Positions 1-5,474 of a DNA stretch of 5,474 bases are shown in pieces. Every line of letters begins with the position of its first letter. The stretch's first letter is position 1. This stretch comes from DATKEU01 sp035544495 (GTDB lineage Bacteria; Myxococcota_A; Polyangia; Fen-1088): assembly GCA_035544495.1 (NCBI GenBank), contig DATKEU010000014.1:1-5474 (forward strand). Direction: 5' to 3'. Under the pieces are notes generated by a model that saw nothing but the letters and a program-made list of their open reading frames with translations, did not search any database and had not been told where the DNA came from. Made by a program: the position numbers and the translations under genes.

Positions 1-1142
1 GCCTTCAGCTTGGTGCAGGCCAGGTACGGCACCACACCGGCCAGCACCCCGATGCAGACGGCGCCCGTCGGGCTGACGAAGCCGGCCGCCGGCGTGATCA
101 CCACCAGCCCGGCGACGATGCCCGAGCAGAAGCCGAGAACGGTCGGCTTGCCACGCGTGATCCACTCCAGAAGCGGCCACACCGAACCGGCGACGGCGGT
201 GGCCAGCGTGGTGGCGGTGAAGGCGTTGGCGGCGATGCCGTCGGCGGCGACGGCGCTGCCCGCGTTGAACCCGTACCAGCCGACCCACAGCATGCCGGTG
301 CCGACCATCGTCAGCACCATGCTGTGGGGAAGGAACGGCCGCTCGCCCCAGCCCTTGCGCTTGCCCAGGATCAGGCACAGCACCAGCGCCGACCAGCCCG
401 ACGACATGTGCACGACGGTGCCGCCCGCGAAGTCGATCGCCTTGATCGACGCCTTGGCGTTCCAGACGCCGTTCATCATGCCGTCGATGCCCCACACCAT
501 GTGGGCCAGCGGGAAATAGACCACGAACATCCACAGCAGCAGGAAGCCCATGATCGCGGAATATTTCATGCGCTCGGCGATGGCGCCGATGATCAGGCCC
601 GGCGTGATGATGGCGAACATCAGCTGGTACATCGCGAAGACGTTCTGCGACACCCAGGCCGCGTAGTCGGCGTTCGGGGCAGCGGTGACGCCGCTGAGAC
701 CCGCGAACTTGAGGCCCCCCAGCACCGACGACCCGGGGGCGAAGGTCAGGCTGTAACCACAGGCCCACCACAGGACCGTGACCATGCCGGCGCAGCCGAG
801 ACACTGCGCCAGCACCGACAGCACGTTCTTGCGCCGGACCAGCCCGCCGTAGAACAGCGCCAGGCCGGGCAAGGTCATGAACAGCACCAGCGCCGACGAC
901 GTCATCATCCAGGCGTTGTGGCCGGGGCCGGAGGTGGTGTTCAGGAACTTGGGCGCGCCGTTGGTGACGTACGCTTCCAGATCGGCCACGCGCGCCGCCA
1001 GGTCGGGGCCGGCGGGCGCGGGCGCCGCTGCCGCCGCCGGGGCAGCGGGCGCGGGCGGCGGGGTCTGCGCCCAGGCGACGGTGCCGACCACCGCCAGCGC
1101 CGCGATTGAGGACAAGACCAGTGCGAGCTTCGGTTGGGTCAT
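1..1142 (-). CDS. amt: Amt-family ammonium transporter (3' end cut by window edge)
   Basis: Inner-membrane ammonium channel of the Amt/MEP/Rh family, which takes up ammonium for glutamine synthesis. 380 codons are visible; the C-terminus lies beyond position 1. Residues 1-25 form a signal peptide (cleavage likely after AWA), followed by an Ala/Pro-rich stretch (26-46) and then the channel. Family motifs appear in order: ALVLFMTLPGLALFYGGLV (84-102), YQLMFA (172-177), GAIAERMKYSA (186-196), HMVWG (214-218), DFAGGTVVHMSSG (237-249) and GWYGFNAGSA (288-297). By alignment from memory with E. coli AmtB, F176, W217, H245 and F292 match F107, W148, H168 and F215 of the gate, ammonium-binding site and pore. 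The second pore histidine (H318 in AmtB) should lie just past the edge. The ATG at 1142-1140 is chosen because AGGAG lies 6 bases upstream and the signal peptide starts there. No glnK (PII) gene is visible; one could lie downstream, outside the window. Family assignment is very sure. Confidence 0.96.
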   Translation of the reverse strand, partial: MTQPKLALVLSSIAALAVVGTVAWAQTPPPAPAAPAAAAAPAPAGPDLAARVADLEAYVTNGAPKFLNTTSGPGHNAWMMTSSALVLFMTLPGLALFYGGLVRRKNVLSVLAQCLGCAGMVTVLWWACGYSLTFAPGSSVLGGLKFAGLSGVTAAPNADYAAWVSQNVFAMYQLMFAIITPGLIIGAIAERMKYSAIMGFLLLWMFVVYFPLAHMVWGIDGMMNGVWNAKASIKAIDFAGGTVVHMSSGWSALVLCLILGKRKGWGERPFLPHSMVLTMVGTGMLWVGWYGFNAGSAVAADGIAANAFTATTLATAVAGSVWPLLEWITRGKPTVLGFCSGIVAGLVVITPAAGFVSPTGAVCIGVLAGVVPYLACTKLK

Positions 1143-1148
1143 CGTGCG

Positions 1149-1153
1149 CTCCT
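1149..1153 (-). promoter_or_regulatory. Shine-Dalgarno site of the amt gene
   Basis: Read on the minus strand, AGGAG lies 6 bases before the ATG at 1142-1140. This is a near-ideal ribosome binding site and fixes the start codon. It contrasts with the three plus-strand genes, none of which has a comparable site. Confidence 0.8.
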
Positions 1154-1440
1154 GGTTGAAAAAACGGGGGGACCGGAAAGGCGTCGCCACCGTAAAGCGG
1201 GGAGCGCGGCTCGCCAAGCGGAAACAGGATGCCGTGTAGAAAGTTTCGTTGAGGAAATCGCGCAGAAATATCCGAGAAACACGCTCCGCGCGCCGTCTCT
1301 TGCGGGTTTCCCCTGTGGGCCGCGGCGCGGGCGGCGGCGCCCGAAGCCGAAATAATCGAATGCCCGCGGGCTCCCGACGACGATCTCGTCTCAAGGTGTC
1401 AGAGGGGGTTGCGCCCGCGAAAAACGGTCCCAACTTACGT

Positions 1441-1469
1441 TTGACACGGCCGGGGGTGACCCGTAACCT
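1441..1469 (+). promoter_or_regulatory. Probable sigma-70-type promoter of the S55 peptidase gene
   Basis: A perfect TTGACA -35 hexamer (1441-1446) is followed, after a 17-base spacer, by TAACCT (1464-1469). The latter fits the relaxed -10 form TANNNT and has 3 of 6 matches to TATAAT. Initiation would fall at about 1476-1478, which is on or just past the ATG at 1472. If the promoter is real, the ATG is not in the transcript and translation would start at the in-frame GTG at 1478 on a leaderless mRNA. The strong -35 and exact spacing support it; the weak -10 is the main doubt. Confidence 0.5.
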
Positions 1470-1471
1470 CG

Positions 1472-3412
1472 ATGGACGTGCGTCGCGTTTTGTGTTTTCC
1501 CCTGCCGGCGCTTGCGCTGACGGTGCTGTGGCCGGGTTCAGGGTTCGGTTCTCCGTCGGCAGCACCCGCGGTGGCCCAGGCAGCGACCGGCGCGCCGGCC
1601 GCCAGTCCGACTTCGACGGGTGCTTCGTCGGGCGTCGCGGGCGCCACCTGGGTCAAGGCCATCGTTCCGTCGGGGCCGCCGGCGCCCATCCTGCCCCTTT
1701 CGGACGTGCGGCCCGGCATGGAAGGCTACGCGCTGACGGTCTTCTCCGGGACGAAGCCCGAGCCCTTCAAGGTGCGGGTGGTCGCCGTGATGCGCGCGTT
1801 TCTGCCCAAGGAAGACGTCATCCTGATCCGCGCCGAGGACCCGCGCGTCGAGTTCTCGGGCATCGTCGCCGGCATGAGCGGCAGCCCCGTCTACGTCGAC
1901 GGCAAGCTGATGGGCGCCGTCGCCTACGCCTGGAGCTTCGCCAAGGAGCCGCTGGGCGGCGTGACGCCGATTGAATCGATGCTGGCCGAGGGCGGGCGTC
2001 CGCGCCGGATCAAGCCCGAGAACACGATGCTGGCAGCAAACGACGCGGCCGCCGCGGGCGGATCGCTCGCCGACGCGCTGGGCCTGGGGCCGGTGGCGGC
2101 GGCGCCCGGCGGCGACAACCAGCCGCGCCTGATGCGCTCGGCGGTGCCGCTGTCGGTGTCGGGGTTCGGCCCGCGCGCCTTCGCGGAGCTGGAGCAGGAG
2201 CTGCGGCCCGCGGGCGTGGTCCCGATGCAGGCGGGCGGGGGACGGCGCCTGGACGTCGCCATGCGCCCCGGTCACGTCGAGCCGGGCTCGGCGATCGGCG
2301 TCGAGCTGGTGCGCGGGGACATGAGCATGGTCGCCACCGGCACCGTCACCTACGTCGACGGACCGCGCGTGTTCGCCTTCGGCCACCCGCTGTTCGGTGT
2401 GGGCGAGGTCTACCTGCCGATGGTCGACGCCGAGATTCACGGATTTTTGCCGTCGTTCTCACAGTCGTTCAAGATCTCGTCGCCGCTGCACGAGGTGGGG
2501 ACGCTGATCCAGGATCGCCCGTCGTGCATCCTGGGCGATCTGAACGCGCGCACGACGATGGTGCCGATCGACGTGCGCGTGGCGGGTCCGGGCGCCGAGC
2601 CGCGCGTGTTCCACGCCGAGGTGGCCCGCAACCGGCGCCTGACGCCCTCGCTGGCGGCGCTGGTGCTGGGCAACGCCATCAACGACGCCGAGCCCGACGT
2701 GACCGACATGATGGTCACCGTCTCGTCGAAGGTGACGGTGCGGGGCATGGCGCCCCTCGAGCTCAAGGACCATCTGTTCTCCGCCGACGGCATCTCGGGG
2801 CGGGCGCTGACCGGCACGCGCGGGATCCACGCCCTCAGCGATCTGCTCTCGAACCCGTTCGAGCCGGTGGTGCTGGATCGCGTGGAGGTCGACGTGCGCG
2901 TCGACTACCGGCGCGACGTGGCCGAGATCGTGGGCGTGTCGCTGCCCGGGGATCGCGTCGAGGCCGGCGGCACCGTGCCCCTGCGCGTGACGTTCCGGCC
3001 GTACGCCGGCAGCGAATACGTCGAGACGATCCCGGTCGTCATCCCGCGCAGCCTGGGCGGCAGCACCGTCAAGATCGAGGTGTCGAGCGGCGCCGGGGTC
3101 AAGCCGGAGCAGCCGGCGGTCGAATCGCTGTCCATCTTCGTCGACAATCTGCGCCGGTATTACACGGCGTCGTCGATCGTCGTCAGCCTGCAGACGCCCG
3201 ACGACGGCGCCACGCTGCACGGGCGCCTCCTCCCCGACCTGCCGGCGTCCGCTCTCGACACCTTGCAACCCGGCAATCAGACCCGCCGCGCCGACTCGTA
3301 TCACGTCGCCAACCGCACGGTGTTCGCGTCCAAGCGCCTGGTCAGCGGCAAGCAGGATCTGTCGGTCTTCGTCCGCGAGGACGTCCTCGGCCGCCACGTC
3401 TCCGCTCGCTGA
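1472..3412 (+). CDS. Secreted SpoIVB-type S55 serine peptidase domain protein, permuted catalytic order
   Basis: Probable exported serine peptidase (646 residues) of the SpoIVB/S55 type. SpoIVB itself cleaves an intermembrane signalling partner in Bacillus; the substrate here is unknown. Residues 1-26 look like a signal peptide, followed by an Ala/Ser/Thr-rich linker (27-57). A first peptidase segment (about 75-172) contains EDPR (122-125), the nucleophile motif GMSGSP (134-139) and the following GKLMGAV. A second segment (about 266-356) contains GTVTYVDG and AFGHPLFG with H305. Likely triad: D123, S136, H305. From memory, SpoIVB has H236, D363 and S378, so the two halves are swapped here. 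Residues 470-640 form a beta-rich C-terminal region like that of large S55 proteins in Acidobacteria and Myxococcota. I see no PDZ domain. Start: ATG 1472 has only a poor, distant GGGGGTGA upstream; GTG 1478 would give MRRVLCF and fits the promoter better. Family call is strong; activity is inferred. Confidence 0.88.
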   Translation: MDVRRVLCFPLPALALTVLWPGSGFGSPSAAPAVAQAATGAPAASPTSTGASSGVAGATWVKAIVPSGPPAPILPLSDVRPGMEGYALTVFSGTKPEPFKVRVVAVMRAFLPKEDVILIRAEDPRVEFSGIVAGMSGSPVYVDGKLMGAVAYAWSFAKEPLGGVTPIESMLAEGGRPRRIKPENTMLAANDAAAAGGSLADALGLGPVAAAPGGDNQPRLMRSAVPLSVSGFGPRAFAELEQELRPAGVVPMQAGGGRRLDVAMRPGHVEPGSAIGVELVRGDMSMVATGTVTYVDGPRVFAFGHPLFGVGEVYLPMVDAEIHGFLPSFSQSFKISSPLHEVGTLIQDRPSCILGDLNARTTMVPIDVRVAGPGAEPRVFHAEVARNRRLTPSLAALVLGNAINDAEPDVTDMMVTVSSKVTVRGMAPLELKDHLFSADGISGRALTGTRGIHALSDLLSNPFEPVVLDRVEVDVRVDYRRDVAEIVGVSLPGDRVEAGGTVPLRVTFRPYAGSEYVETIPVVIPRSLGGSTVKIEVSSGAGVKPEQPAVESLSIFVDNLRRYYTASSIVVSLQTPDDGATLHGRLLPDLPASALDTLQPGNQTRRADSYHVANRTVFASKRLVSGKQDLSVFVREDVLGRHVSAR

Positions 3413-3519
3413 CGCTCGGGAATCGCCCGGTCACGCGCCCCCGCTCGCTGCGGCCGAGGCCAGGGTTTTTTACGAAACTATTGCGTACCGCCCACTCGGT
3501 ATTTGTTACGGTCCCGCGC
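3413..3519. other. Intergenic spacer between the peptidase and barrel genes
   Basis: The 107 bases hold a 10-base direct repeat, CCGCTCGCTG, at 3402-3411 (overlapping the peptidase stop codon) and again at 3441-3450. A T6 run (3466-3471) follows a GC-rich stretch. Only short, imperfect stems can be drawn before the T run (for example GCTCG pairing with CGAG-C at 3443-3460, with a bulge), so an intrinsic terminator is possible but weak. The right end is A/T-richer and holds the promoter-like element of the next gene. Confidence 0.4.
3504..3512 (+). promoter_or_regulatory. Extended -10 promoter element of the barrel gene
   Basis: TGT followed by TACGGT (3507-3512) fits an extended -10 (TGn-TANNNT). 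It ends 7 bases before the ATG at 3520, the distance expected between a -10 and its transcription start, so the mRNA may be leaderless. TTGCGT at 3481-3486 resembles a -35 but lies 20 bases away, too far for a classical pair; an extended -10 can work without one. No Shine-Dalgarno is seen before 3520. Confidence 0.4.
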
Positions 3520-4305
3520 ATGTCCTGGGACCACCGTCTCTTCGCTGTCTTGACCAGCGTCTCGATTGGCCTCGCCTTTCCGGTGAACGGCCGCGCGCAA
3601 GACGCGCCGGCAGCGCAGCTGTTCAAGCCGGCCGAACCAGCGAGTGATGGACCGCCGCCGCCCGCGGCGAATCCGGCACCGCCGCCCGCGCCGGCGCTCC
3701 CGACGCCACCGCCTGCGCCGATTCCGCGCGTACCGCAGGCGATCAGCGCGGAAGTGCCGGCCGCGCCCCCAGCCGGGGCCGCGAAGACATCCTTCGCGCT
3801 CGAGCTTCACACCGACGGATTTCTGGGTGGGCTGCGGGATGGAGTCTTCCTTGGCGGAGGCGGGCGTCGGTTCACCGCCGGCGGCCTGTTCTCTTTCGCT
3901 CAGACGAATTTCGGTGGCGGCCAGAAGGGCACGGCGTTCGCGATTGGGCCGAGTTTTCGCTGGGCTCTCGCCAGCGGCGTGGACGATCGCGTGGATCTGA
4001 CATTCGATCTGAACGGGTCGTTCTTCAAGGCATTCATCTCGGACGGCCAGACCTTCTCGAAGAGCGATGGGTATGGCTTCGTGGCAGCGTTCGGCCCGGG
4101 CTTGCGCTTTTGGATAACGAAGAGCCTGGCCCTGACCTATTCGGCGCTCGTCACGGGCGAGCTTCGCCGGAGCCGCACCCAGGACGTTGAGTATTTTTCG
4201 AACTGGCAGCAGGTCCAGTTCGGGCAAGCCAATGTCGGCCCTCGCCCGGACGACGTGTTCTATCTCTATTTCACCGGACGGCTGGCTCTCACCGGTTATT
4301 TCTGA
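3520..4305 (+). CDS. Exported protein with proline-rich linker and probable outer-membrane beta-barrel
   Basis: I do not recognise a named family for this 261-residue protein. Residues 1-26 form a signal peptide (cleavage probably after NGRA). Residues 44-88 are a Pro/Ala-rich linker with runs of PPPP and PPPAP, possibly spanning the periplasm or peptidoglycan. From about residue 90 the chain alternates polar and hydrophobic residues in about eight segments (near 90-97, 106-113, 116-129, 137-150, 157-173, 183-199, 201-220, 246-261), and it ends in TGYF. A C-terminal Phe after an amphipathic strand is the usual BamA-recognised signature of outer-membrane barrels, so a small barrel of about eight strands is likely. 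The ATG at 3520 is chosen because it begins the signal peptide; the frame is open far upstream only as a shadow of the peptidase gene. Codons end in A or T more often than in the neighbours. It could instead be a periplasmic beta-rich protein. Confidence 0.8.
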   Translation: MSWDHRLFAVLTSVSIGLAFPVNGRAQDAPAAQLFKPAEPASDGPPPPAANPAPPPAPALPTPPPAPIPRVPQAISAEVPAAPPAGAAKTSFALELHTDGFLGGLRDGVFLGGGGRRFTAGGLFSFAQTNFGGGQKGTAFAIGPSFRWALASGVDDRVDLTFDLNGSFFKAFISDGQTFSKSDGYGFVAAFGPGLRFWITKSLALTYSALVTGELRRSRTQDVEYFSNWQQVQFGQANVGPRPDDVFYLYFTGRLALTGYF

Positions 4306-4335
4306 GCGCGCAGTAGTCCTCGCGGCCGCGTCGCG

Positions 4336-4341
4336 TACAAT
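4336..4341 (+). promoter_or_regulatory. -10-like hexamer before the propeller gene
   Basis: TACAAT matches TATAAT at 5 of 6 positions and ends 10 bases before the ATG at 4352. Initiation would be expected within a few bases of the start codon. No good -35 is visible 16-18 bases upstream, where the sequence is GC-rich, and there is no Shine-Dalgarno. The gene may also be read through from the barrel gene 46 bases upstream. Confidence 0.4.
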
Positions 4342-4351
4342 ACGGCGGCCG

Positions 4352-5474
4352 ATGTCGAGACAGACGCAGAGGACGCTGCTGCTGGTGGGGGTGGTGCTGG
4401 CGGTGCCCGCCATCGCCATGGCCGGCGGGACGAAAGTTTTTCGCCACACCACCGCCAAGGATTTCGAGGAGGGCGAGGCGACGGGCAGCTTGATCTTGCC
4501 GACGGGCGAGGTGGCGGTGGGGATGACGTCGGCGCGCGTGGCGGTGGACGCGACGTTCGTCTGGTGCGCGGCGCTGAGCCGCGACGGGGCGACGGCGTAC
4601 TTCGGGACAGGCGACAACGGCCGCATCTTCGCGCTGGACGTCCGGGACGGCGGCAGGAACGGCAAGGGCGCGCGCAAGGTCGTCGAGTTGGAGGCGGCGT
4701 GGGTCACCTCGCTGGCGGTGCGCGCCGACGGCATGCTGCTGGCGGGCGCGACGCCGGGCGGGCGCGTCTTCCTTGTCGACCCGCGCAGCGGCAGCGCGCG
4801 CGAGCTGGCGAAGCTGCCGGCCGAGCATGTCTGGAGCCTGGCCCACGACAGCGCGTCGGGAACCACGTACGTCGGCACGGGCTCGCCGGGGAAGATCTTC
4901 GCCATCACCAGCGACGGAAAGGGCAAGCCGCGGATGCTCTGGGACGCCGGCGACAAGCACGTCGTCTCGCTGCTGCGTGCCCCCGATGGCCGCCTCCTGG
5001 CCGGGACCAGCGAGGAGGGGATCCTGTTTCGCGTGTCGCTGGACGGCAAGGCGGAGGCGCTGCACGACTTCGAGGCCGAGGAGGTGCGGGCCATCGCGCG
5101 CGACGGCGACGCGCTCTTCGTCGCGGTGAACGACTTCGAGAAGGCGGCGACCCCGACGCCGCCCGGGCCGACGGCGGCCAAGGGGACGCGCGTCGCGGTG
5201 TCGGGGGCGGGCACGCCGGCCTCGGCGGGAGCGCTGCCGCGCCCGGGACAGCGCAAGGCCAAGGCCGGGCTGTACCGACTGGATGCCGACGGCCGCATCG
5301 AGCAGATCTTCGCCACCGGCGACGGATATTTCACGGCGCTGCTGCCGGACACCGCGGGCGGCGTCTACGTGGCCACGGGATCGCAGGGCAAGGTCTATCA
5401 CGTGGCGCGCGACCGGACGGCGTCGCTGGCCATCGACCTGCCGGAGCGGCAGGCGCTGGCGCTGCTGCCAGCGG
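4352..5474 (+). CDS. Exported beta-propeller-like (WD40/YVTN-type) repeat protein (3' end cut by window edge)
   Basis: 374 codons are visible, with no stop before the window edge. Residues 1-24 form a signal peptide (Arg-containing start, hydrophobic core, cleavage likely after AMA), so the protein is periplasmic or exported. The mature part repeats a blade pattern of about 40-45 residues: a hydrophobic strand, then G-T/A-x-x-x-G-x-hydrophobic-F/Y and a polar turn. Instances are YFGTGDNGRIFALD (83-96), LLAGATPGGRVFLVD (129-143), YVGTGSPGKIFAI (173-185), LLAGTSEEGILFRV (215-228) and VYVATGSQGKVYHV (338-351); AGLYRLDADG (305-314) is a further blade end. This is typical of beta-propellers, which usually bind ligands or proteins; no catalytic motif is seen. 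A Pro/Ala/Gly-rich insertion (about 261-304) interrupts the fifth blade. The ATG at 4352 is chosen from the signal peptide. Specific function is unknown; the neighbours suggest a cell-envelope role. Confidence 0.82.
   Translation, partial: MSRQTQRTLLLVGVVLAVPAIAMAGGTKVFRHTTAKDFEEGEATGSLILPTGEVAVGMTSARVAVDATFVWCAALSRDGATAYFGTGDNGRIFALDVRDGGRNGKGARKVVELEAAWVTSLAVRADGMLLAGATPGGRVFLVDPRSGSARELAKLPAEHVWSLAHDSASGTTYVGTGSPGKIFAITSDGKGKPRMLWDAGDKHVVSLLRAPDGRLLAGTSEEGILFRVSLDGKAEALHDFEAEEVRAIARDGDALFVAVNDFEKAATPTPPGPTAAKGTRVAVSGAGTPASAGALPRPGQRKAKAGLYRLDADGRIEQIFATGDGYFTALLPDTAGGVYVATGSQGKVYHVARDRTASLAIDLPERQALALLPA

Larger units (their letters stand above)
1143..1471. other. Divergent intergenic region between amt and the S55 peptidase gene
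   Basis: This 329-base stretch separates two divergently transcribed genes and should hold both promoters. No gene is supported: the reading frames crossing it have no family resemblance and run into the frames of neighbouring genes. The amt-proximal part (about 1150-1290) is locally richer in A/T than the rest, as expected of a promoter region, but I found no clear sigma-54 element (GG-N10-GC) or paired -35/-10 on the minus strand. A GC-only hairpin with a 6-base-pair stem (1328-1343) has no T tract on either side. The right end carries the TTGACA element listed separately. Confidence 0.6.

Noticed and set aside
10..1109. Plus-strand open frames opposite the amt gene (10-519 and 324-1109)
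   Set aside because: They are the antisense of a clear Amt transporter and have low-complexity Arg/His/Gln-rich translations.
1143..1300. Sigma-54 (NtrC-dependent) promoter for amt
   Set aside because: Expected for many amt genes, but no GG-N10-GC element with the TGGCAC/TTGC context was found on the minus strand.
1328..1343. GC hairpin (6-base-pair stem, 4-base loop) as a terminator or operator
   Set aside because: No T tract follows on either strand, it lies upstream of both flanking genes, and such GC stems are common by chance here.
3443..3471. Intrinsic terminator after the peptidase gene
   Set aside because: There is a T6 run, but only short or bulged stems precede it, so it was kept as a note and not listed as a terminator.
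2524..3519. The barrel frame is open upstream from 2524, suggesting a 593-residue fusion protein
   Set aside because: The upstream part is an Arg/Ala/Gly-rich shadow of the peptidase gene. The signal peptide at 3520 marks the real start.
3478..5352. Very long open frame on the minus strand (624 codons) antisense to the barrel and propeller genes
   Set aside because: Its translation has no family resemblance and crosses two well-supported genes. Stop codons are rare antisense to G/C-ending codons, so this is a composition shadow.
1..5474. CRISPR arrays, tRNA or rRNA genes, insertion sequences
   Set aside because: No regularly spaced repeats, tRNA-like cloverleaf, rRNA segments, transposase motifs or terminal inverted repeats were seen.

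Overview
The window is GC-rich DNA with strong G/C bias at third codon positions. Three of its four genes encode exported proteins with clear signal peptides, and one ends like an outer-membrane beta-barrel, so the source is a Gram-negative (diderm) bacterium. The style of the secreted S55-type peptidase and of the ammonium transporter suggests a myxobacterial/deltaproteobacterial or acidobacterial lineage. That placement is inference from remembered families, not a search result.

Layout. Positions 1-1142 (minus strand) hold most of an Amt-family ammonium transporter gene, cut at its 3' end by the window edge and carrying a good Shine-Dalgarno sequence. A 329-base divergent intergenic region follows (1143-1471). 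Three plus-strand genes then fill the rest. First is a 646-residue secreted protein with a SpoIVB-type S55 serine peptidase domain (1472-3412). Second, after 107 bases, is a 261-residue exported protein with a proline-rich linker and a probable beta-barrel (3520-4305). Third, after 46 bases, is the start of an exported beta-propeller-like protein, open at the right edge (4352-5474).

How they may work together. The Amt gene is an ordinary nitrogen-uptake gene and is transcribed away from the rest. The three plus-strand genes form a tandem cell-envelope cluster: a periplasmic or secreted peptidase, an outer-membrane barrel and a periplasmic or surface propeller. The propeller looks like a binding or scaffold protein. 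A joint function is only inferred from adjacency and shared export; each gene also has its own promoter-like element.

Most notable points. (1) The peptidase appears to be a circular permutation of the SpoIVB catalytic fold: the Asp and Ser (D123, S136) come before the His (H305). (2) All three plus-strand genes lack a convincing Shine-Dalgarno and have a TANNNT -10-like hexamer 7-10 bases before a plausible start codon, which suggests leaderless or near-leaderless transcripts. (3) The barrel gene uses noticeably more A/T-ending codons than its neighbours.
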